From contig CAJUMB010000076.1 in the NCBI GenBank assembly GCA_910587105.1, forward strand, positions 1-14,065: 14,065 nt of DNA, in the 5' to 3' direction. Below are positions 6,723 to 13,360 of the stretch, one piece after another; the first letter of the stretch is position 1, and each line of letters begins with the position of its first letter. The notes below the pieces were generated by a model. That model was not told where the DNA came from. It did not search any database and saw nothing but the letters and a program-made list of their open reading frames with translations. This DNA is from an uncultured Lachnospiraceae bacterium. Lineage in GTDB: Bacteria; Bacillota; Clostridia; Lachnospirales; Lachnospiraceae. The position numbers were made by a program, and so were the translations under genes.

Positions 6723-8201
6723 TTATATGCCCTCCTTCCTCAGCACAGGCGCCAGCCTATCCTGGTCCTCTCTGGACTGCTCCAGCCCATAGCCTGCCCG
6801 GAAAATCTTTTTCTCCTGGAAGGAATCCCCGATGAGCTGAACGCCTATGGGAAGCCCCTGGCTGTCTATTCCATAGGGAACACTCATAGCCGGAAGCCCT
6901 GCCAGATTGACGGAGACCGTATAAATATCTCCCAGATACATCTTCAGCGGGTCCTCCAGACTTTCCCCCAGCTTAGGCGCTGTAGACGGAGCTGTAGGTC
7001 CTAAAATCACATCATACTTTTCAAATGCTTTGTCAAATGCCTGTTTGATCAGAGCTTTTGTTCTGAGGGCTTTTAAATAATAAGCATCATAGTATCCGGA
7101 ACTGAGGACAAATGATCCCAGCATAATCCGGCGTTTCACTTCTTCACCAAATCCTTCAGAGCGGGTCTTTTTGTACATGTTGTGCAGACCCTGGTAATCT
7201 TCTGTCCGGTAGCCGTATTTGATTCCATCGAATCTGGACAGATTGGAGCTGGCCTCCGCAGATGCAATGACGTAATACGCCGGGATGGCATACTCCACCA
7301 GGCTCAGGTCAAATTCCTCCACCTGTGCCCCCTGGGATTCCAGAGATCTGGCTGCTTTTAACACAGCCTCTTTCACCTGGCTGTCCAGTCCCTCTCCCAG
7401 ATAATCTCTGGGTATACCCACTTTCATTCCTTTCACATCGCCCGTGAGAGCAGAGGTAAAATCTGTATCTTCCCGTTTTACAGAAGTGCTGTCCTTAGGG
7501 TCATGGACTGCAAGAACTTCCAGAATTGCCGCACAGTCCGCCACGTCTTTCGCCACAGGGCCGATCTGGTCCAGGGAAGAACCATATGCAATGAGGCCAT
7601 AACGGGATATGGTTCCGTAAGTAGGTTTCATACCCGTCACGCCGCAGAAAGAGCTGGGCTGGCGGATGGAACCGCCTGTGTCAGAGCCAAGGGCATAGAA
7701 ACATTCCCCTGCCGCCACCGCAGCACTGGAACCGCCGGATGAACCGCCGGGCACATGCTGGGGATTCCAGGGATTTCTGGTAACTCCATAATAGGAAGTC
7801 TCTGTGGTGCTGCCCATGGCAAATTCATCCATATTGGTTTTCCCCAGAATCACAGCCCCCGCCTGCTCCAGACATTTCACCGCTTCTGCTGTATAGGTGG
7901 GAACAAAATTGCCCAGTATCCGGGAACTGCAGGTGGTCAGCGTCCCCTTGGTACACATATTATCTTTGATAGCCACAGGCACCCCTGCCAGAGGGCCTGT
8001 CAGCTCTCCCCCGTCAATCTTCTTCTGCACCTGTTCTGCCTGTTCCATGGCCTTTTCTTCTTCCACGGTCACATAGCAGTGGTATTCTTTTTCACAGGCC
8101 GCAATCTGGGCAAACGCAGCCTGTGCAGCCTCCACGGCTGACAATTCTTTCTTCTTTATTTTCTCTCCCAGCCGGACGGCTGTCAGACTCTGTATGTCCA
8201 T
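6723..8201 (-). CDS. gatA: Asp/Glu-tRNA amidotransferase subunit A
   Basis: The glutaminase subunit of GatCAB: it hydrolyses glutamine and sends ammonia through a tunnel to GatB. The 492 residues belong to the amidase-signature family. The Ser-cisSer-Lys triad is visible as Lys79 (PVAIKDN), Ser154 (PGGSSGGSS) and Ser178 (GSDTGGSIRQP), so the enzyme should be active. AGGAGG precedes the ATG by about 6 bases. The gene starts 10 bases after gatC and abuts gatB. Its need for glutamine gives a metabolic link to glnA, the first gene of the operon. Confidence 0.97.
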   Translation of the reverse strand: MDIQSLTAVRLGEKIKKKELSAVEAAQAAFAQIAACEKEYHCYVTVEEEKAMEQAEQVQKKIDGGELTGPLAGVPVAIKDNMCTKGTLTTCSSRILGNFVPTYTAEAVKCLEQAGAVILGKTNMDEFAMGSTTETSYYGVTRNPWNPQHVPGGSSGGSSAAVAAGECFYALGSDTGGSIRQPSSFCGVTGMKPTYGTISRYGLIAYGSSLDQIGPVAKDVADCAAILEVLAVHDPKDSTSVKREDTDFTSALTGDVKGMKVGIPRDYLGEGLDSQVKEAVLKAARSLESQGAQVEEFDLSLVEYAIPAYYVIASAEASSNLSRFDGIKYGYRTEDYQGLHNMYKKTRSEGFGEEVKRRIMLGSFVLSSGYYDAYYLKALRTKALIKQAFDKAFEKYDVILGPTAPSTAPKLGESLEDPLKMYLGDIYTVSVNLAGLPAMSVPYGIDSQGLPIGVQLIGDSFQEKKIFRAGYGLEQSREDQDRLAPVLRKEGI

Positions 8202-8211
8202 GGTTTTCCTC

Positions 8212-8505
8212 CTACTCTACCGTTTTCGGCACCTGGAACTGTCCGTCCTTTTGTTCCGGCGCATTTACCAGAATCTCGTCCCGCTGGTCTTCATTAACCA
8301 CCACATCTTCCCGGAACACATTGTACACAGGGAATACATGGGACATGGGTTCCACCTGGCTGGTATCCAGCTCATTGAGCATATCAATATAATCCAGCAT
8401 TCTCCCCATATCCTTTTTTGCCTGCTCTTTTTCCTGGTCAGAAAGTTCCAGCTTGGATAAGATACCCACGTATTCTATCGTTTCATCACTAATGATATTT
8501 GCCAT
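8212..8505 (-). CDS. gatC: Asp/Glu-tRNA amidotransferase subunit C
   Basis: The small structural subunit that wraps around and stabilises GatA-GatB. Its 97 residues match the family, with the late conserved blocks visible: PMSHVFPVYNVFREDV (53-68) and LVNAPEQKDGQFQVPK (78-93). The ribosome site AAGGAG is formed partly by the dapL stop codon (TAAGGAG), 8 bases before the ATG, tying its translation to the upstream gene. It starts 12 bases after dapL. Confidence 0.96.
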   Translation of the reverse strand: MANIISDETIEYVGILSKLELSDQEKEQAKKDMGRMLDYIDMLNELDTSQVEPMSHVFPVYNVFREDVVVNEDQRDEILVNAPEQKDGQFQVPKTVE

Positions 8506-8517
8506 ATGCCATACTCC

Positions 8518-9732
8518 TTACAACTGTTTGATGCGCTCCATGGCTGCCACAGTATTCTCATAAGTTCCAAATGCAGTCAGGCGGAAGCATCCTTCCCCGC
8601 TGGGTCCAAACCCGGCCCCCGGTGTTCCCACTACATTTGCCTTTTCCAGCAGATAATCAAAGAATTCCCAGGAACCCATACCCTTAGGTGTCTGCATCCA
8701 GATATACGGCGCATTGATCCCTCCGGATACATCATACCCTGCATCTTTCAATCCCTGATAAATCACAGAGGCATTCTTCATATAATAAGCCACCTGGTCT
8801 TTTAACTGTGCCTTTCCTTCTGGGGAATAGACAGCCTCCCCGGCTTTCTGGATAATATAAGGCGCCCCGTTGTACTTGGTTCCATGTCTTCTGGCCCACA
8901 GAGAATGCAGAGAAACTTCCCCGCACATGAGCTCCTTGGGAATCACCGTGAATCCCAGACGGGTTCCGGTAAATCCTGCATTCTTGGAAAAACTGCGCAG
9001 TTCGATGGCGCATGTTCTGGCCCCTGGGCATTCGTAAATAGAATGAGGCACATTTTCCTGGGAAATATATGCTTCATAGGCAGCGTCGTAGATGATCACT
9101 GACCCGTTCTTATTGGCATAGTCCACCCACACCTGAAGCTGCTCTTTGGTGAGCGCAGATCCTGTGGGATTGTTGGGATAACACAGGTAAATCAAATCCG
9201 GGGTCTCTTTGGGAAGCTCAGGCACAAAATCATTATCTTTGGTACAGGGCATGTAAATCACATCGCTCCACATCTCTGTCTTGGGGTCATAGTTCCCCGT
9301 TCTCCCTGCCATCACATTGCTGTCCACATATACTGGATACACCGGGTCGCACACAGCAATTTTACAGTCATTGCTGAAAATCTCCTGGATATTGGCGGAA
9401 TCACTTTTGGCCCCATCCGACACGAAGATTTCATCAGCCGCAATCTGACAGCCTTTTGCCTCATAATCCTCTTTTGCGATGGTCTCTCTCAGAAAGCTAT
9501 ATCCCAAATCCGGAGCATAGCCATGGAAGGTCTCTGCATTTCCCATCTCGTCCACCGCACTGTGCAGTGCCTGGATAACTGCAGGAGCCAGAGGCTGTGT
9601 CACATCCCCGATTCCCAGACGGATAATGGGTTTGTCCGGATTTGCCTCAGTAAAGGCAGCCACTTTCTTTCCAATTGTGGAAAATAAATAACTTCCCGGT
9701 AACTTCAGATAATTTTCATTGATTTTAAACAT
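8518..9732 (-). CDS. dapL: LL-diaminopimelate aminotransferase
   Basis: Converts tetrahydrodipicolinate directly to LL-2,6-diaminopimelate with glutamate as amino donor, bypassing the succinyl and acetyl routes to meso-DAP and lysine; a cytoplasmic fold-type I PLP enzyme. The 404 residues start MFKINENYLKLPGSYLF. Family landmarks are RLGIGDVTQPL (38-48), the YPNNPTG motif (185-191), YDAAYEAY (215-222) and the PLP lysine Lys250 in SFSKNAGFTGTR. The ATG at 9732 is preferred over one three codons earlier because GGAGG (9742-9746) lies 9 bases before it but directly abuts the earlier ATG. The start overlaps the dapF stop by 8 bases. DapF, the next enzyme of the pathway, is the upstream neighbour, which supports the assignment. 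Confidence 0.96.
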   Translation of the reverse strand: MFKINENYLKLPGSYLFSTIGKKVAAFTEANPDKPIIRLGIGDVTQPLAPAVIQALHSAVDEMGNAETFHGYAPDLGYSFLRETIAKEDYEAKGCQIAADEIFVSDGAKSDSANIQEIFSNDCKIAVCDPVYPVYVDSNVMAGRTGNYDPKTEMWSDVIYMPCTKDNDFVPELPKETPDLIYLCYPNNPTGSALTKEQLQVWVDYANKNGSVIIYDAAYEAYISQENVPHSIYECPGARTCAIELRSFSKNAGFTGTRLGFTVIPKELMCGEVSLHSLWARRHGTKYNGAPYIIQKAGEAVYSPEGKAQLKDQVAYYMKNASVIYQGLKDAGYDVSGGINAPYIWMQTPKGMGSWEFFDYLLEKANVVGTPGAGFGPSGEGCFRLTAFGTYENTVAAMERIKQL

Positions 9733-10585
9733 TTCTCTCATCCTCCATCCTGTCTATATCAATTTCTCCATGAAATACTTCTGCCGCCGGTCCTGTCATA
9801 TAGACCAGATTGTTTTCTCTGTCCCAATAAATCTGCAGACTGCCGCCCAGAAGTTTTACATTTACCTGTTCCTTTGTGTACCCATTTATAATAGAAGAAA
9901 CTGCCGCCGCACAGGCACCTGTCCCGCAGGCCAGCGTCTCCCCTGAGCCCCGCTCCCATACCCGCATCTGCAGATTGTGTTCGTCCAGCACTTTACAGAA
10001 TTCTGTGTTTATCCGGTCCGGAAAACACGGATGATTCTCGAACTTGGGCCCCAGCGTTTCAATAGCAAGGGAATCCACATCCCCCAGATAAACCACTGCA
10101 TGGGGATTTCCCATAGACACCCCTGTAATGTGATACGTCTCCCCATCCACCTCTATGGGCAGATTCACCGCTTCTTTCTGCTCTGTCAAAATGGGAATCT
10201 GTGCCGCTTCCAGCCTGGGAGAACCCATATTCACCCGCACCAGCTCCACTTTCCCCTCCCGCACAGTCAGGTCCAGCTCTTTGATGCCGCTTATGGTCTC
10301 AATACGCACATGCTCCTGATTGGTCAGCCCATGGTCATATACATATTTCCCCACACACCGGATTCCATTCCCGCACATAGCCCCTTGGGAACCGTCTGCA
10401 TTGTACATGGTCATGGTAAAATCCGCCTTCTCGGACGGCTCAATGAGAATCAGCCCGTCTGACCCAATCCCAAAATGCCGGTCACTGACCACTCTGGCAG
10501 CCCTGGCCGGGTCCGCAACCCTCTCTTTTAAACAATTAACATATACATAATCATTCCCGATACCATGCATTTTCGTAAACTTCAT
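9725..10585 (-). CDS. dapF: Diaminopimelate epimerase
   Basis: Interconverts LL- and meso-diaminopimelate, supplying meso-DAP for peptidoglycan and for lysine synthesis; a PLP-independent racemase. The 286 residues start MKFTKMHGIGNDYVYVN. Both catalytic cysteines are present: Cys71 in AMCGNGIRC and Cys220 in LACGTGACAA. The frame stays open 33 codons further upstream into the ANTAR gene, but the ATG at 10585 with GGGAGGGG 7 bases before it and the canonical family N-terminus is clearly the start. It lies 35 bases after the ANTAR gene and overlaps dapL by 8 bases. The overlap puts the enzyme directly beside the one whose product it uses. Confidence 0.96.
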   Translation of the reverse strand: MKFTKMHGIGNDYVYVNCLKERVADPARAARVVSDRHFGIGSDGLILIEPSEKADFTMTMYNADGSQGAMCGNGIRCVGKYVYDHGLTNQEHVRIETISGIKELDLTVREGKVELVRVNMGSPRLEAAQIPILTEQKEAVNLPIEVDGETYHITGVSMGNPHAVVYLGDVDSLAIETLGPKFENHPCFPDRINTEFCKVLDEHNLQMRVWERGSGETLACGTGACAAAVSSIINGYTKEQVNVKLLGGSLQIYWDRENNLVYMTGPAAEVFHGEIDIDRMEDERNV

Positions 10586-10620
10586 AGAAAATCCCCTCCC
10601 TTGCCCTTGATACTGTCGGT

Positions 10621-11151
10621 TCACCACATACTGATAATCATCTCCGCCGTCTCCAGCATAGTATTGCCGCTGTCCATGCTGCATTTCTGCACATAGCGGT
10701 GGGCTTCTTCCTCTGTCATATGATTTCGATCCATCAAAAGAGCCTTTGCCCTTTCTACCACTGCCCTTTCCGCTGGGTCACGGCGCCGCTTTTTCTTTCT
10801 GGCTCTCTGAAGGGCAGACTCCATCATGTTTATAGTATCAAGTAATTCGTGAACTTTCAAGGGCATACACACAGCCATTATATCATCCTGCCCTTTTTCT
10901 GCAAGCACTCTTTGAGAAGCTAGAAGCAGCATCTCGAAACCGGGTTTCATCTGGTCTTTTAAATCTGTATACAGCATATCCCGGAACCGATAACTGCATA
11001 CAATAATTCCTCCCCGGAGATTTTCCATACAATCCAGTGCCTCACCGCCAGTGGTACAGATGCCCACCACATCGACGCCGTTTCTCACCAAAAGATTCCG
11101 GATACTTTTGGCGTCCTCCAGTTTTGGGAATACCACCACTACGCTGCTCAT
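10621..11151 (-). CDS. ANTAR-domain regulator with degenerate receiver domain
   Basis: A probable RNA-binding antiterminator of the nitrogen operon; 176 residues. Residues 1-110 look like a response-regulator receiver, but the acidic pocket (FPKLEDA where DDxx is usual), the phosphoacceptor Asp (CSYR at 52-55) and the conserved Lys-Pro loop (MPLK, 96-99) are all altered, so phosphorylation seems unlikely. A basic linker (RARKKKRRR, 116-124) leads to the ANTAR domain (about 125-173), with the conserved ERAKALLM (133-140) and TEEEAHRYVQ (146-155). It is 14 bases downstream of glnA with GAGGAG 7 bases before the ATG. An ANTAR protein encoded just after glnA is a known arrangement in clostridia. 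Its target is plausibly the glnA leader, which is inference. Confidence 0.9.
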   Translation of the reverse strand: MSSVVVVFPKLEDAKSIRNLLVRNGVDVVGICTTGGEALDCMENLRGGIIVCSYRFRDMLYTDLKDQMKPGFEMLLLASQRVLAEKGQDDIMAVCMPLKVHELLDTINMMESALQRARKKKRRRDPAERAVVERAKALLMDRNHMTEEEAHRYVQKCSMDSGNTMLETAEMIISMW

Positions 11152-11165
11152 AGCAATACTCCTCT

Positions 11166-12497
11166 CTAAAATTTATAGAGATACTGTTCCAGCTCCCAGG
11201 CTGCCACCTGCTGCGTATACTGCTGCCACTCCGCTCTTTTTGCATGGATATATGTTTCTGCTGTCTTTTCCCCCAGCACCTGCATGATGAAGTCATCTTT
11301 TTCCAGCTCCCTCAGCGCATCCTGCAGATTCGTGGGCAGTGTGTGGATATCTGCCGCTTTCTTATGGGCTGTGGACATTTCATATATGTTCTGGTTCACG
11401 CTGGCAGGGGGCTGTACCTGATTTTTAATACCGTCAAGTCCTGCTGCCAGACACAGGGCAATGGCCAGATAGGGATTAGCTGTGGGGTCCGGAGAGCGCA
11501 GCTCCACCCGGGTATTCTCCCCTCTGGAAGCCGGAATGCGTATGAGAGGGCTTCGGTTAGTTCCTGACCAGGCAATGTAGACCGGAGCCTCATACCCGGG
11601 AACCAGACGCTTATAAGAATTCACCAGGGGATTGGTGATTGCCGTGATCCCTTTCATATGTTTCATGAGGCCGCCGATAAACCAATACGCTTCCTGGCTC
11701 AGCCCCTCCGGATCATTTGGGTCTGCAAACACATTTTTTCCGTCTTTTGTCAAGGACATATTAATGTGCATACCGGAACCATTGACTCCGTATTTGGGTT
11801 TGGGCATAAATGTGGCGTGAAGACCGTGCCTCTTTGCAATGGTTTTCACCGCCAGCTTAAAAGTCATAATATTGTCGGCCACCTGAAGAGCTGGGCCGTA
11901 TTTAAAATCAATTTCATGCTGGGCCGGAGCCGCCTCATGGTGGGATGACTCAATCTCAAAATCCATATCCTCCAAGGTGAGAACCATATCCCTCCGGGCA
12001 TTTTCTCCTAAGTCCACAGGCCCCATGTCAAAGTACCCCGCCTTCTCATGGCTGATGGTGGTAGGCATTCCGTCATCGTCTATATGGAACAGGAAAAATT
12101 CACATTCCGGCCCCACTTGGAACTCATATCCCAGAGATTCCACCTCTGAAACCACCTTTTTCAAAAGGAAACGGGGATCTCCCTCAAACGGACTGCCATT
12201 GGGACGGTAAACATCGCAGATTAACCGGGCTACTTTTCCCTGCTGGGGCCGCCATGGAAATATCTGAAAGGTATCCAAATCCGGATACAGATACATATCA
12301 GATTCTTCAATACGCACAAAGCCATCGATAGAAGAACCGTCAAACATACACTGATTATTCAGGGCTTTCTCCATCTGACTGGAGGTCACCGCCACATTTT
12401 TGAACATTCCAAACATATCCGTAAACTGTAGGCGGATAAATTCCACATCTTCTTCCTCTATCATACGAAAAATATCTGCTTTGGTGTACATGGCCAT
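11166..12497 (-). CDS. glnA: Glutamine synthetase, type I (Gram-positive alpha class)
   Basis: Makes glutamine from glutamate, ammonia and ATP; a cytoplasmic dodecamer. The 443 residues align without gaps over the N-terminus with the Bacillus GlnA as I recall it. Visible landmarks are FDGSSIDGF (52-60), the nucleotide and metal region GVNGSGMHINMSL, the NRSPLIRIP motif and the flap GYEAP. Arg62, the residue tied to glutamine feedback inhibition in Bacillus subtilis, is conserved. The adenylylation tyrosine loop of the beta class is absent, so control is probably by feedback and expression. AAGGAAGGGAG precedes the ATG. A second ATG two codons later is possible. It is the first gene of the seven-gene operon and is preceded by a ~195-nt structured leader. 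Confidence 0.97.
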   Translation of the reverse strand: MAMYTKADIFRMIEEEDVEFIRLQFTDMFGMFKNVAVTSSQMEKALNNQCMFDGSSIDGFVRIEESDMYLYPDLDTFQIFPWRPQQGKVARLICDVYRPNGSPFEGDPRFLLKKVVSEVESLGYEFQVGPECEFFLFHIDDDGMPTTISHEKAGYFDMGPVDLGENARRDMVLTLEDMDFEIESSHHEAAPAQHEIDFKYGPALQVADNIMTFKLAVKTIAKRHGLHATFMPKPKYGVNGSGMHINMSLTKDGKNVFADPNDPEGLSQEAYWFIGGLMKHMKGITAITNPLVNSYKRLVPGYEAPVYIAWSGTNRSPLIRIPASRGENTRVELRSPDPTANPYLAIALCLAAGLDGIKNQVQPPASVNQNIYEMSTAHKKAADIHTLPTNLQDALRELEKDDFIMQVLGEKTAETYIHAKRAEWQQYTQQVAAWELEQYLYKF

Positions 12498-12515
12498 CTG
12501 CTCCCTTCCTTTTCC

Positions 12516-12576
12516 TCTATAGAGCGTGTTTGAAAAATCATTTATGCTCTATAGAATTACAAAACTGCTTTCAAAC
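12516..12576 (-). repeat. Interleaved inverted repeats before the glnA ribosome site
   Basis: Two inverted repeats overlap in the order C1-D1-C2-D2. One is 8 bp: TTTCAAAC (12569-12576) with GTTTGAAA (12528-12535). The other is 10 bp: GCTCTATAGA (12546-12555) with TCTATAGAGC (12516-12525). In RNA they could be alternative hairpins or a pseudoknot, though the 2-base third loop is short for the latter. As DNA, the 10-bp arms could instead be an operator. Confidence 0.6.
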
Positions 12577-12647
12577 GTCACGAGTTTAGACAAAATAACA
12601 AAACGAAGCTCAAAACCGTTTTGAAACCGCTCTCAAAATACATTTAC

Positions 12648-12688
12648 AGACAAAGGCGTTCTTATTATAAGTAAGAACGCCTTTGTCT
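12648..12688 (-). ncRNA. 17-bp 5' hairpin of the glnA leader (cis-acting RNA element)
   Basis: AGACAAAGGCGTTCTTA (12648-12664) and its exact complement (12672-12688) are separated by 7 bases. The promoter at 12699-12727 places the RNA start about four bases before this stem. It lacks a following T-run in either direction. It may protect the RNA 5' end or be a protein-binding site, for example for the ANTAR protein. The 7-base loop does not match the usual ANTAR hexaloop with A1 and G4. Confidence 0.6.
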
Positions 12689-12698
12689 CATGAGCAAA

Positions 12699-12727
12699 AT
12701 CATAACAGAAGTCAGGTTTTTTGTCAA
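12699..12727 (-). promoter_or_regulatory. glnA operon promoter
   Basis: Reading the minus strand, TTGACA (12727-12722) and TATGAT (12704-12699) are separated by exactly 17 bases, a near-perfect housekeeping promoter. The -35 box overlaps the stop codon of the upstream XRE gene (12724-12726). Expected RNA start is near 12692. Confidence 0.88.
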
Positions 12728-12969
12728 TCTTTATAACGGATACCAAATAAAAGAAAAGCCGCATCAATGTTCAGTACATTTGCCAATTTCATAACAACTT
12801 GTAAAGTGGGATTGCCTCTGCCACGCTCCAGCTGATTGATATATGTCCGGGATACTCCCATATGTTTTCCAAGGGATTCCTGGGTAAACCCCCTTTTCTT
12901 CCGGCACCTATACAGATTTCTTCCGAACTCATACTGATATTGTATACGTTTTACTTCCGGCATATTCAT
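12724..12969 (-). CDS. Small XRE-family helix-turn-helix regulator
   Basis: An 81-residue DNA-binding protein of the Cro/C1 type. A single HTH_3 domain fills residues 16-72: FGRNLYRCRKKRGFTQESLG, then KHMGVSRTYINQLERGRGNP, then LQVVMKLANVLNI. There is no extra sensor domain, so it probably acts as a simple dimeric repressor. The ATG at 12969 is chosen because GAGGGAGGG ends 6 bases before it; an upstream in-frame ATG nine codons earlier lies ahead of that site. The stop codon sits inside the glnA -35 box. A target cannot be proved; the palindrome at 13054-13064 upstream of its own gene, or the glnA promoter region, are candidates. It is not the MerR-type GlnR that precedes glnA in bacilli. 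Confidence 0.88.
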   Translation of the reverse strand: MNMPEVKRIQYQYEFGRNLYRCRKKRGFTQESLGKHMGVSRTYINQLERGRGNPTLQVVMKLANVLNIDAAFLLFGIRYKD

Positions 12970-13053
12970 AACAGTCCCTCCCTCTCTTTCATGCACAGGT
13001 TCGGCTTCATAAAAAGGATAAAAATGATATGTACTGATTGTGAAATTACAGAA

Positions 13054-13064
13054 TTGTATTACAA
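13054..13064. promoter_or_regulatory. Palindrome upstream of XRE gene, possible operator
   Basis: TTGTATTACAA is a perfect 5-1-5 palindrome about 85 bases before the XRE start codon. On the minus strand it contains TACAAT, a possible -10 hexamer without a good -35. Small XRE proteins often bind such sites before their own gene; binding here is inference. Confidence 0.35.
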
Positions 13065-13136
13065 AATCCCGATATGATTGGCTATATATTAAGAATACGT
13101 GTGCAAAATTCAGGAATAACGTGGGAAATATATATT

Positions 13137-13156
13137 TTTTAGATAATTTTAGATAA
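13137..13156. repeat. Tandem 10-base direct repeat
   Basis: TTTTAGATAA occurs twice without a gap (13137-13146 and 13147-13156), placing identical faces one helical turn apart in AT-rich DNA. It may be a regulatory or bent-DNA element of the divergent region, or simple-sequence chance. Confidence 0.45.
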
Positions 13157-13279
13157 ATGTATCTTGTCTTGTCCAGATCAATGCATACACTGTGAAATAT
13201 TTATGCTATTTTTGTTGGAATTTTGCCAAGAGCGGGAGATCCGGCTGAAAATCTTACTATTTCCACACTTTCGGAATTA

Positions 13280-13288
13280 TGCTATAAT
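13280..13288 (+). promoter_or_regulatory. Extended -10 promoter for the DUF3788 gene
   Basis: TGCTATAAT gives a perfect TATAAT (13283-13288) with the extended TG element one base upstream. The -35 region is weak (TTTCCA at about 18 bases), as is usual for extended -10 promoters. The RNA would start near 13295 and carry an approximately 140-base leader before the TTG start of the next gene. Confidence 0.6.
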
Positions 13289-13360
13289 GGGAAAGCGATA
13301 AATTCTGGGGACTGCGTCAACTGACTGAGGGGCAGATCTGCTGCAAAGCGGGGCGTGCAG

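Larger units (their letters stand above)
12498..12692 (-). promoter_or_regulatory. Structured 5' leader of glnA
   Basis: The predicted RNA runs from about 12692 to the glnA start at 12497. In transcript order it holds a 17-bp hairpin at the very 5' end (12688-12648); a TTTTGA/TCAAAA/TTTTGA trio (12638-12633, 12624-12619, 12615-12610) whose middle part can pair with only one partner at a time; then two helices with interleaved arms (12576-12516) that stop five bases before the purine-rich ribosome site. No T-run follows any stem, and no clear anti-Shine-Dalgarno is present. I do not recognise it as a known riboswitch class. Confidence 0.6.

Noticed and set aside
9733..9741. dapL start three codons upstream at 9741
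   Set aside because: The Shine-Dalgarno directly abuts that ATG with no spacer, whereas it is 9 bases from the ATG at 9732, which also gives the family N-terminus.
10586..10684. A longer dapF starting 33 codons upstream
   Set aside because: The extra residues lie within the ANTAR coding region, have no homology-like character, and the internal ATG has a strong ribosome site and the canonical N-terminus.
12648..12688. The 17-bp hairpin as an intrinsic terminator for the XRE gene
   Set aside because: No T-run follows in either direction, and its placement just after the glnA start site fits a leader element better. A partial termination role cannot be excluded.
12498..12692. A known glutamine riboswitch (glnA RNA or downstream-peptide type) in the glnA leader
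   Set aside because: The conserved three-way-junction core of those classes could not be found by eye; a covariance-model search would decide.
13137..13156. Start of a CRISPR-like array
   Set aside because: Only two 10-base units with no spacer; no cas genes nearby.
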